Positions 1-9,896 of a stretch of 64,000 nt of DNA are shown here, piece by piece (positions within the stretch are counted from its first letter, which is position 1; every line of letters begins with the position of its first letter). Both the position numbers and the translations under genes were made by a program. The stretch lies in contig CM037880.1 in assembly GCA_021292165.1 (NCBI GenBank), positions 206,858,255-206,922,254 of the forward strand, read 5' to 3'. Origin of the DNA: Shinisaurus crocodilurus (taxonomy: Eukaryota; Chordata; Lepidosauria; Squamata; Shinisauridae). The notes under the pieces are model-generated. The model was given only the letters and a program-made list of their open reading frames with translations. It was not told the origin of the DNA and ran no database searches.

Positions 1-199
1 TTCCCAAGCCAACAAGGGATTCACTGCCCCAACCAGGCAGTAATTTTCTATGGCTATAATGTTTCTTCTTGCGCAAGGTTCTTGAGCAAGTGGTTGCTCA
101 TCCACTCCAGGCACCCTCATATGAAGTAAATTTTCTAGATCCATTTCCATCTGGCTTTAGGCTCGGTTTTGGGACAGAAACTGCCTTGGGCACCCTGTG

Positions 200-860
200 G
201 AATGACCTTTGTTGAGAGACAAAGATGGCAGTGTTTCTCCGTTGATTCCCCTGTTAGATCTCTTGTATCTTATTGATACCATCAACCATGGTATCCTTCT
301 GGATTGGCTGTCTGAGTTGAGAATTGAGGGCACTGTTTTACAGTAGTTCCGTTCCTACTTGGATGGCTGTTTCAAGAAGGTGGTGCTGGGGTGTTACTGC
401 TCTGTTCTGTGGTAATTACGTCATGGGTTTCCACAGAGACTGATTTTATTCCCACACTATTTAACAACTACATTAAATCATGGGGCAAGGTTATCCAAGG
501 ATGTGGAATGAGGTGTCACCAATATGCTAATGACACCCATTTCAACCTTTCTTTTTTTCATCTAATCCAGGTGAGACAGAGGATGTTCTGAACCAGTGCT
601 TGAGCAGGGTACTGGATTGGATGAGGGCCAATAAACTGCAGCTCAGTCAAGAGGTACTGTTATTGGATGGTTTGTCTGTCCAGTTGAGTAGTGTCCAACC
701 TGTTGTCGAGGGTGTTGCACTCCCCCTGAAAGATCAGTTGCATATTTTAGGAGTGCTCCTGGATCCATCAGCATCATGAGTCACAACTGGCCTCGGTGGC
801 TAGGACTGCCTTTTATCAGCTTAGGCTGATATACCAACTGTGACCCTATTTGGGCATAGA
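200..860 (+). pseudogene. Degenerate LINE reverse-transcriptase fragment (CR1/L2-like)
   Basis: This looks like the C-terminal half of a non-LTR retrotransposon reverse transcriptase, read in at least two frames. The first open piece (391-591) holds QYANDTHF, which resembles the F/YADDT catalytic box with the first aspartate changed to asparagine. From about 590 a different frame gives LSRVLDWMRANKLQLSQE, then LPLKDQLHILGVLLD and AFYQLRLIYQL, typical of the region after the catalytic box in CR1/L2-clade LINEs. The frame change and altered catalytic residue mean it is dead. The exact clade is uncertain. The 3' part ends where a 5S-headed SINE begins. Confidence 0.65.
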
Positions 861-1028
861 TTTCATAGATTTCATAGATCATAGAGTTGGAAGGAGCCTA
901 CAAGGCTATCGAGTCCAACCCCCTGCTCAGTGCAGGAAACTAGAGGAGGGGTCTCCCATCCAAGTAATAACCAGGCTTGACCCTGCTTAGCTTTCCACGC
1001 TCAGACAAGCTGAGCCAGCGTAAGCCAT
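857..1028 (-). repeat. 5S-rRNA-headed SINE with CR1-like tail, copy 1
   Basis: Read on the minus strand, it has a head carrying the internal promoter part of 5S rRNA (AAGCTAAGCAGGGTCA, then GGTTATTACTTGGATGGGAG). This is followed by a tail reading GGGTTGGACTCGATAGCCTT and a TCATAGATTTCATAGA end. The tail resembles the 3' end of the CR1 LINE copies elsewhere in the window. That is the standard arrangement of a SINE borrowing its partner's 3' end. It abuts the LINE fragment upstream. Confidence 0.8.
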
Positions 1029-1290
1029 GCATAGATAGCCTGGTAACAGCTTGTCATGTTTTCTGAACCAGGGTGGCATGGTTCATTGGAGGGTTAGTCC
1101 ATGGGTTATTTGAGGGTTGTTCACCGCCATGCCACCCAGGTTGGGACAACATGATATGCCACGCCCGGGTGGTGATTATTCAAATTGTGCCTGGCTTGTG
1201 CCCAGCAAGCATCTCAGCTTAAACGAGCCATTGTGGCTTGTTTAAGCTTTGGTGATTGTGTGAACCAGGTCTCTCAGTAGCTCTTACTTC
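1029..1290. repeat. Inverted-repeat-rich MITE-like segment
   Basis: The segment contains nested inverted repeats. One pair is AGCTTAAACGAGCCA against TGGCTTGTTTAAGCT with a 3-nt loop (14 of 15 paired). A longer imperfect pair is built on GGGTGGCATGG and CCATGCCACCC. The ends carry TCTGAACCAGG-like and TGTGAACCAGG-like sequence. It resembles the TCTGAACC-ended palindromic element at 12011-12314. No open frame or clear target duplication was found. Confidence 0.45.
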
Positions 1291-1747
1291 TGAGTAAACC
1301 TGTATAGGATTAGGGTGCTCCTGCTGCTGCTGTGTGTTTGAAATGTCTGCCTAATGTTTTAAGCTTCTGATGTCCTTTTGTTGGCCAGTAAGGATAATTA
1401 GGGCATGTCTTAGATAAACTAAAGCAATCTAGAATAAACATTGATTTGGCAAGATTGAATTATTGAAGCATTTGTGTAGCAAAAAAAAAAGAAAGAAAAA
1501 AGTCAGCCACATCTGGGTCTGCCAAATTAATGTTTGTTTGTCCATCCAAAGAGGAGGGACTGAAACACAATAGCAGCTCAGAAGAGGGACAAAACTTTCA
1601 GCTCTCATGCTATGCTACTTTTTGGTAAGGTGAGCAATCCCCATCCCTCAATGTGTTGCACTCAGTCTTTTAAAAGATACACTCTCAAAGGAAAGTATTT
1701 CCCCATCCCCTTTCTACCCCACCATTATAGTATTGTCTTTGTCAGTG
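1291..1747. other. Unassigned AT-rich sequence
   Basis: I see no gene, no convincing element end and no long inverted repeat here. There is a short poly-A run near 1481-1500. It lies between a MITE-like segment and a Sauria-type SINE. Confidence 0.5.
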
Positions 1748-1994
1748 TGAGCCAGCGTGGCCTAGTGGTGAGAGTGTTGGATTGGGACTCAGGAGATCTG
1801 GGTTCTAGTCCCCGCTCGGCCATGAAACTCACTTGGGTGACTTTGGGCCAGTCACAGACTCTCAGCCTAACCTACCTCAGGGTTGTTGCAAGGATAAAAT
1901 GGAGAGGAGGAGGAGGATTATGTAAGCCACCTTGGGTTCCTTGCAGGAAAAAAAGGCGGGGTATAAATATAATAAATAAATAAATAAATAAATT
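1748..1994 (+). repeat. Sauria-type tRNA-headed SINE, copy 1 (full length)
   Basis: The tRNA-related head has an A-box-like GTGGCCTAGTGGTGAGAGTG and a B-box-like GGTTCTAGTCC. The conserved body reads GTGACTTTGGGCCAGTCACA, then CCTACCTCAGGGTTGTTGCA. It ends with AAGGCGGGGTATAAATATAA and an (AAATA)n tail. This matches the squamate SINE family called Sauria. It looks nearly complete. Copies on the minus strand occur at 3604-3825, 21776-22014 and 34144-34365. Confidence 0.88.
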
Positions 1995-2539
1995 TCATCA
2001 GGACTTGAGGTCTTCCCCCAAAACTAGATCAAAGGTCAAAGGAACTTTGAATCAACACATGTAAAATTGGAAGTGAGAGATCGAGTTGATTTGTGCTAGG
2101 TTGAGTTGTCAAGAAAATGTATATTTAAAAGATACCTAGCAAATGCATGAACAAGGGCATTTTTTTTGCTTCTTAACCACACGTTGCTGATAGGCAGAAT
2201 TTATTCTTTGATTATTCGAGTTCCGATGAAAATTAAGACATACCCTCATACTATAGCTACTGAGTGCTTAATTTCTGAGATGCCCTGGTCTCAAGGATCT
2301 CTGGGAATAACACCTTCTGATGTGGAAGGAATGCTTGCCCAGGTTGTGGGGGGGGGGCGGAATAGGTGAGTGTATGTGAGTCAGCTTTTTCCTAGTTTTT
2401 TTTTTGGGGGGGGGGCTTTTCCTAATTTTGCCTTCTGTGCAATGGGGTTTGCTGCTTGCAAAACATGCCAGCATGCCTCATTCGAAGGTCCAAATGAGAG
2501 CACAAGCATGTGTCCATTGAAAATGTTAATAAATTGTTG
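1995..2539. other. Unassigned sequence with G/T homopolymer runs
   Basis: No gene is seen. The stretch has G-rich runs near 2348-2357 and 2405-2415 next to a poly-T run. Short frames on both strands are artefacts of these runs. Confidence 0.5.
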
Positions 2540-2850
2540 AACCCATGCTTGTCTCATTCCTGATTCCCAATTTGATTTGCGCAAATTTCATGATTTGTGC
2601 GAATTCCCTCCATAGATTGAATCAACCCCACTTTAGTCAGTGGAAGAGAGTTGCACAAATGAGGACATTTGCACAAATTGGGGAAAACTTGCGCAAATCT
2701 CCTGTTCCATCGCTGCTTGATTTGCACAAGTATCCCATTCATGCAGATCAAGCAGCGATTGCAAATGCGAACAGGAATCAGGCATGAGACGAGCAGTGAG
2801 ACGATGTTCCGAGAATCCTGGAGATCCCGAACATCGTGCATTCACCCATC
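2540..2850. repeat. Hairpin-rich repeat with TTTGCGCAAAT-like motifs
   Basis: There are many imperfect copies of a short palindromic motif (TTTGCGCAAAT, TTTGTGCGAAT, TTGCGCAAAT). It also has an inverted repeat with perfect 13-bp arms (ATCGCTGCTTGAT and ATCAAGCAGCGAT), flanked by CCTGTTC and GAACAGG. This looks like a non-autonomous DNA element of the hAT-like, multi-hairpin kind seen elsewhere in the window. The outer ends were not resolved. Confidence 0.4.
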
Positions 2851-2947
2851 CCAGGTTCAGTCCCTGGCACCTCCAGGTAGGGATGGGAAAGACTCCCTGG
2901 AACCCTGGAGAGCTGTTGCCAGTCAATGTAGACCAGCAGTGGGCAGA
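2850..2947 (+). repeat. tRNA-Ala-like SINE, partial copy
   Basis: It holds the B-box side of the tRNA-like head (GGTTCAGTCCCTGGCACCTC) followed by CAGGTAGGGATGGGAAAGAC and the GGAGAGCTGTTGCCAGTCA body. The A-box half is missing. The full head is clearer in the copy at 8528-8700. Confidence 0.6.
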
Positions 2948-3013
2948 CTTCATTTTGTTTTTTATTAGAACTCCAAGAAGACCCACCAACAAGAGCCAGG
3001 AGCAAAATACATA

Positions 3014-3266
3014 CAGTAATACCTTGGATTGCAAGTAACTTGGTTTGAGAGCGTTTTGCAAGACAAGCAAATTTAAAATATTTATTTAATTTTTTTTTAC
3101 TTGATATACAAGCGACATCTTGCAATACAAGTACTGTAGTATGGCTTAAATTAAAAATCTCTGTAAAATTTTTTTTGGGGGGATCTTGTTTTGATATAAG
3201 AGTGTTTTGGATTACAAGCACATTTCCGGAACGAATTATGCTCTCAATCCAAGGCATGATTGACTG
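3014..3266. mobile_element. Tc1/mariner (pogo-like) MITE, copy 1
   Basis: A 253-bp non-coding element starts CAGTAATACCTTGGATTG and ends CAATCCAAGGCATGATTGAC plus TG, so the ends are inverted repeats with a small indel. It is flanked by TA on both sides (3012-3013 and 3267-3268), the target duplication of this superfamily. A close copy lies at 33566-33814. It has no transposase, so it would have been moved in trans. Confidence 0.85.
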
Positions 3267-3461
3267 TACAATTAGAATTAAAGAACAGGGAGCTTCTGAG
3301 CACATTCTGGGCCTAGGAATTTATTTTCAGTACCAGAAGGGAACTGAGCTCACAGTCTTCCTTTGGCACATATGTCTACCCCTGAAGATCTTACTTCTGC
3401 TTCATTTCAATAGGCTAATTTAAGTGGAGGGAAAGTCATTTTGTTGATGCTGCTGTTAAAC

Positions 3462-4049
3462 CAGAGGTGCAGAACCTCAGGCCCTGGGGCCAAATCTGGC
3501 CCGCCTGGGGTCCCAATCTAGTCCTCTAGGGTTCTCTAGATGGCCACACCCCTTCCCCTAGCCCCACCCCTTTCCCCCAACTACCAATAGTTTGGGGTTG
3601 TTGTTTTTTATTTTATTTATATCCCGCCTTTTCCCCGGGAACCCAAGGTGGCTTACATAATCATTCTCCTCCTCTCCATTTTGTCCTTACAACAACCTTG
3701 TGAGGTAGGTTAGGCTGCCTACCACTGGCCCAAAGTCACCCAGTGAGCTTCATGGCTGAGTGGGGACTAGAACCCGGATCTCCCGAGTCCCAGTCCAGTA
3801 CTCTAACCACTATGCCACACTGGTTTCCCAGCTTCTGTGTACTTTTTTCTCCATTCTAAAACATTGAAACACCTCTCCTAAGGCTTAGTTACTAGCAGTA
3901 AGAGCAGCTGCATTATGCTAAAATATGGTGGGTTTTGTTTTTGGCCCCATCCCGCGGCCTTTGGTCCCTCCAACCACTGGAATGCAGTCCCTGAAAGTGT
4001 GTCCAAAATGGAATTGGGCCCTCGAGCTGAAACAGGTTCTGCACCCCTG
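3462..4049. mobile_element. Non-autonomous hAT-like element, split by a Sauria SINE
   Basis: The left end CAGAGGTGCAGAACCT and the right end AGGTTCTGCACCCCTG are inverted repeats matching at 15 of 16 positions. CAG...CTG ends are usual for hAT elements. Between them is CCACCCC-rich non-coding sequence. A minus-strand Sauria SINE (3604-3825) has inserted inside. Flanking duplications are imperfect (TTAAAC left, TCAAAC right). Confidence 0.65.
3604..3825 (-). repeat. Sauria-type SINE, copy 2
   Basis: On the minus strand it carries the tRNA-like head (AGTGTGGCATAGTGGTTAGA), the GTGACTTTGGGCCAGT body and the GGCGGGATATAAAT end. It is inserted in the hAT-like element around it and is therefore younger than that element. 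Confidence 0.85.
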
Positions 4050-4484
4050 TCAAACAACTGGGAGTCAGAAACCCTTGCCAATCTATTGCAAAGCACCCAG
4101 AGATCTACCAGTAGAATAGATCCTGATCTAGCTTCCGCTCAGCCCTGGTGTAGACTGAGCTGGATGGCCCAACGGTCTGACTCGGTATAGGGCCGCTCCC
4201 TATGTTCCTGATGTTGGAGGAACCGCAAGAAACTTCTCCATTCCCACACCCTGTTTCTAGCAGGTTCACTTAAGAGGGACCGCTGAAGGTGCATCTGGGC
4301 CTGCCCCAGTTGGAGTGCCCCCCCTCACAGGGCTAACTGACATCAACGGCCCTGTGGGAAAGAAGAAAGAGGGAGGGAGGGAGGAGCAGGCAGAGGGAGC
4401 AGCAGGGCCTGCTCCAGTTGGACTGGCCCCACAACACACACACCCTGGGAGATGAGGGGGGTAGCAGGGCCACAGGGAAGCCAG
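4050..4484. other. SINE tail fragment and unassigned sequence
   Basis: Around 4150-4215 there is ACTGAGCTGGATGGCCCAAC followed by GGTCTGACTCGGTATAG and a CCCTATGTTCC end. This is the 3' end shared with the tRNA-Ala-like SINE. The rest, including a GGGAGGGA purine stretch near 4370-4385, shows no gene. Confidence 0.5.
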
Positions 4485-4575
4485 TGTTCTTGTAGATGGT
4501 TGTACACCACCCAGAGAGCTTCAGCTATTGGGCGGTATAGAAATAAAATAAATCAATTAATTAAAATAAATAAGG
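4485..4575 (+). repeat. LINE 3' tail
   Basis: The end reads CACCACCCAGAGAGCTTCAG, then GGGCGGTATAGAAAT and an A/T-rich simple tail. A very similar tail occurs at 56500-56600, where the simple tail is (AAAT)n followed by (CAA)n. Only the last tens of bases are present. Confidence 0.6.
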
Positions 4576-5330
4576 GGCCTTTTTGGAGAGCACCCCAAAT
4601 CTTGGAGCCAGCATCTCCGTGTATACTCACAAGAACCGAGAGGTTTCCCTTCTGTTTCAGTAGCTTTGCTCATAGCTATTGGCAGCAGAAAAAAACCTTC
4701 ATTCGCTCCTGTCTATAATGTGTGTTTCATCAGGCAGGAACTGACATTGCGATGACATACTGGACACAAACAGACTGTGCAGCCCCATCACATTATTGTA
4801 AAGGACTGATTGATGTTCTCTTACTTCTTAATTTAGTGACCTTTCTGTCTCTCCAAAAATATAAACTTGCCACTGGAGCAAGCGATACCATATCCTTCAG
4901 GGTTTTTCAATCAATCTTCCCTTTCTCCTTCCTCATTAAATCAAGTACCTATTCAGCTCACTGCTGTGAAAATGATTTGAATGTCTCAATTTGTTAAAAT
5001 CCACGGTGCTCTGGCTGTGTCGAGAAAACACAGCATTGAAAGGAAACTAAATGGTTGCTACTGTTGCCATTCTTAATTTAAAAGAAATAAGGTGTGAAGG
5101 TTATGCATTATATAGCAGATTAAACACAGTTTGGTAGCACATTTACCTTGCATATTAGGCTGCTTTTCCATGAATTAGCATGTGCATTTTGGGAGAATTA
5201 AAATTAAATTCTCTAACTCAGGCTGCTGAAACCAAGCAGACTACCAGTGAACGTCTACCCGCATAGGGTGTAGGGGGGAAAGACACATTGGAGACTATTT
5301 ATCTTTGCCAAAGGTGAATGCCCCGAGAGT
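4576..5330. other. Unassigned AT-rich sequence
   Basis: I see no element ends and no coding signal. The short open frames here show no recognisable domain. Confidence 0.5.
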
Positions 5331-5545
5331 GACTGTGGTATAGTGGTTAAGGTATTGAACTAGAACTGCAGAGATCCAGGTTTGAATCCCCACTCTGTCA
5401 CAAAACTCACTGGATAAGCTTGAGCCGGTCTCTCAGCCTGACTTACCTTATAGGGTTGTTGTGAAAATAAAACGGGGAATGGTGTATGCCACCCAGTGCT
5501 CCAAGGAGGAAAGGAGAGATAATAATATATGATGATGATAATGAT
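5331..5545 (+). repeat. Diverged tRNA-headed SINE (Sauria-like)
   Basis: The head TGGTATAGTGGTTAAGGTAT and the B-box-like GGTTTGAATCC are followed by the TCTCAGCCTGACTTACCTTA and GGGTTGTTGTGAAAATAAAA body. The tail is AT-rich with a GAT-type simple run. It is more diverged than the other Sauria copies, so it is either an older subfamily or a sister family. Confidence 0.65.
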
Positions 5546-5639
5546 GGATAAAATGTGTGGAATTCGGTGCCAAACAAGAGGTGAGTGAGATATCTGTGAT
5601 CAGATCTCCTGTACATTTTTGAACTGATAAATACAACAG

Positions 5640-5822
5640 TGCAGCAATTTGGATTGGGACCATCCAGATTGCTGGGGAACATGGCCAGGAAGGTGCTGTT
5701 GCACTCATGTCCTGCTTGTGGGATCCCGTGGGCAGCTGGTTGGCCACTGTGTGTGTGAACAGAATGCTGGATGAGATGGACCCTTGGTCTGATCCAGCAG
5801 GGCTCTTCTGATGTTCCTATGA
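5640..5822 (+). repeat. LINE 3' end (TGGTTGGCCACTGTGTG family)
   Basis: The sequence TGGTTGGCCACTGTGTGTGT, then GAACAGAATGCTGGATGAGA, CTGATCCAGCAGGGCTCTTC and a TGATGTTCCTATGA end recurs at 50100-50385. This kind of end is common on reptilian CR1/L2-type LINEs. No coding part remains. Confidence 0.55.
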
Positions 5823-5937
5823 CCAAGGCTCTGGGGGTTGTTTTTAATGTTTTAACTGATCCACGTATGCTGTCTTCTCAATTTAAATCACCCCAGAGCT
5901 GTCCATTGCCCCATGGGGCAAAATGAATAGGTACCTA

Positions 5938-6305
5938 GGGTGGCCATGTGTCCTTTGTTACAGAGGGCAGTCCCCTCTTTGAAGGTGTCTTCTATTTGAA
6001 GGGCTGTCCTATCCAATTCTGGCTTAAAGATAAGCATAAGAACTGTTGCCCATCAACAGTTGGCTTCTGAATTGCAAACTGAACTGCAGGCGCAGAGGTC
6101 ACCTAGTCCTAGTCTTCCATACTATGGTGAGATGTACTGTATTTCTATTTAAATTTAATAATTATTTCTAAATTTGCATCTATACATATAAATTGACATA
6201 TGCAAGTTTTATTCAGACCGGTGTCTCCTTTGTCCTCTTTTTTTGATCATGCATTTCCTTTTCTGTTTTCTTTTTGGTGATTCATATGTGGCCACACTAA
6301 ACCTG
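5938..6305 (+). mobile_element. TIR element (AGGGTGGCCA family), copy 1
   Basis: It starts TAGGGTGGCCATGTGTCCT and ends GATTCATATGTGGCCACACT, so the ends are imperfect inverted repeats. The inside holds CTTCTATTTGAAGGGCTGTC and GTTGCCCATCAACAG, both also in the copy at about 30127-30513. No transposase is encoded, and the flanking duplication is unclear. Confidence 0.6.
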
Positions 6306-6892
6306 AATGTATTCCCCTTGGGGGACAAATTGCTGCTTTGAGTGCTGTGATTTAAACGGGAAAAAAATGGTATGGGGAAGGGCTCCCACCAATAGCACCA
6401 TGCTCCTGATCAAATTGTTAGGGCCACAACTTTATGTAAAGAGTAAGAGCTAAATACTTATCATAATCCATATCCTTGATGTTCAATAACTTTATTTTCA
6501 AGGGCATTGACCCCGCCACCCCCATCAGAGAAACTCTCCAAGCCCAAACTCTGTTCAATATGGCTCTGTTCCAGCATTTTTGCATTGTTCGTTTCAAGAA
6601 AGAAGGAGGGGAGGCTGGGATCATTCTTACTCCCCAAGCTGCTGAGTCAAGGACAAAACCTTCTGGGCCTTACAGCCAGCCAGGGCCAGGCAGTTCGCTC
6701 AAAGCCAGTTTGGTAAGCTAGGTGTATAAGCTTCCGATAAGCCCCAATCCCCAACTGCTCAGAAAAAATGTTCCGAGGAGGTAGATCAACCCAACTTTTC
6801 ATTTACTTATCCAGCCAAAATTATGAAAGCTCCTTTAGCCAAGTGTATTTAACCTTTCATTCTCTTCCTAAAACAACACAAGGCTTATCCGA
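6306..6892. other. Unassigned sequence
   Basis: There is no gene or clear repeat boundary. Short frames on both strands overlap here without any recognisable domain. Confidence 0.45.
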
Positions 6893-7345
6893 GAGACAAA
6901 ACTAAATATTTCAGAAAGCACTCACAGTGGAGCTCCACATGCTAGCTTTTCCTACTCTCCAGCAAGTGTATGTGGCCCCAATTCAGATATTTGAGCCATG
7001 GCGCTCCAGGGTTTTGTTTTGTTTTTAAACTTCCCCTCCCCCAACCTTTTTTTTTTTTAATTGCAAAATCCCCCTCCTGGGAGGAGTTAATGTTTGCAAA
7101 ACATTAAAAGAAGAAAAGAGCAAAAGTCTCTGTTTACTCCAACGTAGACTTTTTTCTCCCCCTCTGCCCGTGTGTGTGTGTGTAATTTCATGGGAGGAAA
7201 AAGAAACAGTTTGGGGAGATGGTTTTTAACCCCTCCTCTCAGAGTGCCATGGTCGAAATCTGAATCAGGGCCATGTCTGCTTGCAGGAGAGTAGGAGAAG
7301 CTAGCATCCACTATGCGTGCTTTCCCATATGTTTCATTTGGCCCT
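6893..7345 (+). mobile_element. TIR repeat family (TTTGGCCCT ended), copy 1
   Basis: The right part (CCTCCTCTCAGAGTGCCATG, then CATTTGGCCCT) matches the element at 25143-25443, and a shorter piece lies at 49995-50100. The left end is less clear and may begin with ACAAAACTAAATATTTC. The core carries a poly-T tract. It is a non-coding, diverged copy. Confidence 0.5.
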
Positions 7346-7709
7346 GAAATGGTGGCAGAAAGAATATGGTGCCTCATGGATTTAGGGAAGGGGCTGGCAA
7401 ACATTTTGGGGTCGAAGACCACATTTCCTTGGGTGAAAGTGGATGGTGGCTGTGTACTGACTGTAGTGGGTGGGGCCTTAGCCCAAAAAGTGGGTGGAGA
7501 GGAGACATCCTTCTCTGTCCCTCTTCTTTCTCTGTCTCTCATCTCCCCCTTTCATTTATCCATCATCCATTAATTATCTCTTCCATCCATTCTTTCTCTC
7601 ACTCTTTCAAACACATGCACATCCATCTACATGCATGCACACAAGCACCGACCATGGCTCTCCCCTAAACCTGTTAACCTCCTTCTTGCCTCCTTCTTGG
7701 ACCTACAGC
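7346..7709. other. Unassigned sequence with CT/CA-rich stretch
   Basis: No gene is seen. From about 7505 to 7690 the strand is CT-rich with CCAT and CACA repeats. The frames across it are artefacts. Confidence 0.45.
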
Positions 7710-8527
7710 TAGGGATGTGAGAGGGCTTCAGGGGGTGGAAATCCAGCGAACTGGCCAGTCCTGACCCCCGCCCCCAACTCTGTCCCTCTTAACTTCTGTC
7801 CCGGCTCGACTCGCGGTCTACTAAATCGAGCTGGGGAAGCGACTTCCTGGTGCCTGGCGGGCCGCTTTTTATGTAGAAAATGCCGTCATATACGCCAAAA
7901 GCGACTGCAGTTTGTGTAACTTACGCAAATTGCAGCTGCTTTTGGCGTGTTTTACGGCATTTTCTATGTAAAAGGCGGCCTGCTGGGAACCCAGTAGCCT
8001 GCCGAGTGGCGCAGCATGCATCCGCTTTCGGCCCAGCTTGGCGGGCCAGGCACTATGGGGGTTACACAAACCTTATCTTGCCTCGCAGCTCTCCATGGGT
8101 CACATCTCTGCGTCGGCAGCTGCCCGAAGTCGATCAGCAGGCGCGGAGAGTTCTCTGCGCCGCTCGAGCTGCCAGCACCGATTGAGCCATGGTCCTCCGG
8201 CACTGTCACTTCCAGCGCGGCCGGTGTGCTGGACCCCCGCACTATATTTTTGGCGGGGGGAACCAGGGCAACAGGGCTTAAACAGCCCTGTTTCCCTGGT
8301 TTTCCCCGTCAAAAACATAGTGCGGGGGTCCAGCGCGCCGGAGCAGGGTCCCGTCACGTCATTTCCGCCGTGCCAGAAGTGACGCGACGGGACCAGCGCG
8401 GCCTGCGCAGGCGGAGAGCTGTGGAGAGCCGAACCAAGGAGCTGCTGGCCGCCCAAAGGTAGGCCCGCGCGAGCGGGGCCGAGTTCGGTCCCACTTGCGC
8501 CCGCACGAGACACCGGTTACATCCCTA
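7710..8527. mobile_element. GC-rich hAT-like element with several internal hairpins
   Basis: It begins TAGGGATGTGAGAGG and ends CCGGTTACATCCCTA, so the outer ends are short inverted repeats. Inside are at least three large foldbacks. One at 7860-7980 has arms carrying GAAAATGCCGT and ACGGCATTTTC. One at 8222-8340 has CTGGACCCCCGCACTAT and ATAGTGCGGGGGTCCAG. One at 8347-8393 is built on CCCGTCACGTC and GACGCGACGGG. GC content is far above the flanks. The long frames on both strands result from this palindromic GC-rich structure. No transposase is present and no clear target duplication was found. Confidence 0.65.
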
Positions 8528-8700
8528 GCGGGCACAGGCTATGGCTTAGTGGTAGAGCACATGCTTTGCATGCATCTCCAGGATTGGGATGAGGGGGAAA
8601 AACCCTGTCTGAAACTCTGGAGAGTCAATGTCAATAATACTGAGTTAGATGGACCAGTGGCCTGAGTGAGCATAAGTCAGCTAGCTTCCTATGTTGCGAA
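8528..8700 (+). repeat. tRNA-Ala-like SINE
   Basis: The head ATGGCTTAGTGGTAGAGCAC, then ATGCTTTGCATGC and ATCTCCAGG, resembles tRNA-Ala(TGC), including the anticodon-stem region. The body has CTGGAGAGTCAATGTCAATA and ACTGAGTTAGATGGACCAG. It ends with CTTCCTATGTTG. A- and B-box positions are recognisable but mutated. Other pieces are at 2850, 26566, 34555 and 54065. Confidence 0.75.
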
Positions 8701-9584
8701 AGAAAGAAAACCAAAGGCATGCTTCAGATGGTGATACGTTGATAACGTGGACTGTGGAGAGGTCTGTGCAACAGATACTTGACCTTATGATAAGACATCA
8801 TAAGTTAATATAAAATAATTTGGCATCCCGAAGCCTGGCAAAGGAATCATAAATACTAAAGAGCCCAATATATCTTTTTCCATTGCACAGTCTGAAACAC
8901 TACCAGCCAGAGTAGCTGTTGTGTGGGAGTTCCAAGAGAGGAGTATTAATCATTTTCCTGCCAGAGAAAGCATTTAAAATCCATCTCCAGCAGCCCTGCA
9001 ATATATGAGGCAATGAAAGGAAATTGCCTGCAGTATAAATCCTCAGGTCTGTTGGTATCATTAAGCTTGTTGGAAATATATACATCTGTTTATGTAACTT
9101 TGAAAACTTTCAGGTTAAGCAGTTCAGTAGCTCCCTGGCTCCTCAAACCATCCTCAGGTGGCAGGGGATAAAACACATTAATCTGTTTTCAGCATTTTTC
9201 ACTGTCCTAACTTTTTCCCAAATAGTAGAAATGGTAGTTCATAAAGCCTTGTTAGAGCATCTTGTGGCTATCTAGTGTAGGACTCCCTCCCCCTCTCTCT
9301 CATATACACACACACCAAACCCCCACTTGGGTATATGACAGTTCAGGATTGCCTCAGGCATTTTCCAATATATCTCTTAAGGCCTGAGGTGCTGCATGGG
9401 GGTTGCCAAGTATGGTCCATGTGGGTCCAAGTTGAGAGCTTAGAAGTGTACAGCCATGGGTCATTTTGCCAGTTCTTCTGAAATGCAGCGTAACAGATTT
9501 CATATCAGAAATTTGGGAAGAGTTGCAAATCTTCTGTGAACTTTATTCTCAGAGTTGCTTTGCATCTCTTGGTCAATGATGAAG
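8701..9584. other. Mostly unique sequence
   Basis: No gene or transposon end is seen. The stretch 8870-9120 has balanced composition and no homopolymer tracts, so it might be conserved non-coding DNA, but nothing in one sequence proves this. Confidence 0.4.
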
Positions 9585-9845
9585 GCAGGTGGCGGCCCCC
9601 ACACTGTGGAACTCCCTCCCTAGTGACCTCCGCCATGCCCCCTCTCTGCTGAGCTTCCGCCACTCACTTAAAACATGGCTGTTCAGGTGGGAATATGGGG
9701 TGGGCTAAGATTTTAAAATTTTATACTGTTTTAAATGTATTTCATGCTGTATTTTATTGTGTTGTACATCGCCCAGAGTGGCCGGTTTGCCAGCCAGACG
9801 GGCGATCCATAAATGCGACAAATAAATAAATAAATAAATAAATGA
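9585..9845 (+). pseudogene. LINE 3' end with ORF2 C-terminal remnant
   Basis: The sequence around 9600-9700 encodes, with frame breaks, the usual LINE C-terminus (W-N-S-L-P ... F ... L-K-T-W-L-F pattern). It is followed by a 3' untranslated part and CATCGCCCAGAGTGGCCGG, CGATCCATAAATGCGACAAA and an (AAAT)n tail. Such ends belong to CR1/L2-group LINEs. It is 5' truncated. Confidence 0.6.
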
Positions 9846-9896
9846 AGTTTTATCATTTGTGCATAATTTATTTCTGAAAACCTTGAAAAACGTATC

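Noticed and set aside
8016..8513. Long overlapping frames on both strands and a CpG-rich stretch resembling a promoter island
   Set aside because: They lie inside a palindromic GC-rich hAT-like element; symmetry and GC content explain both signals.
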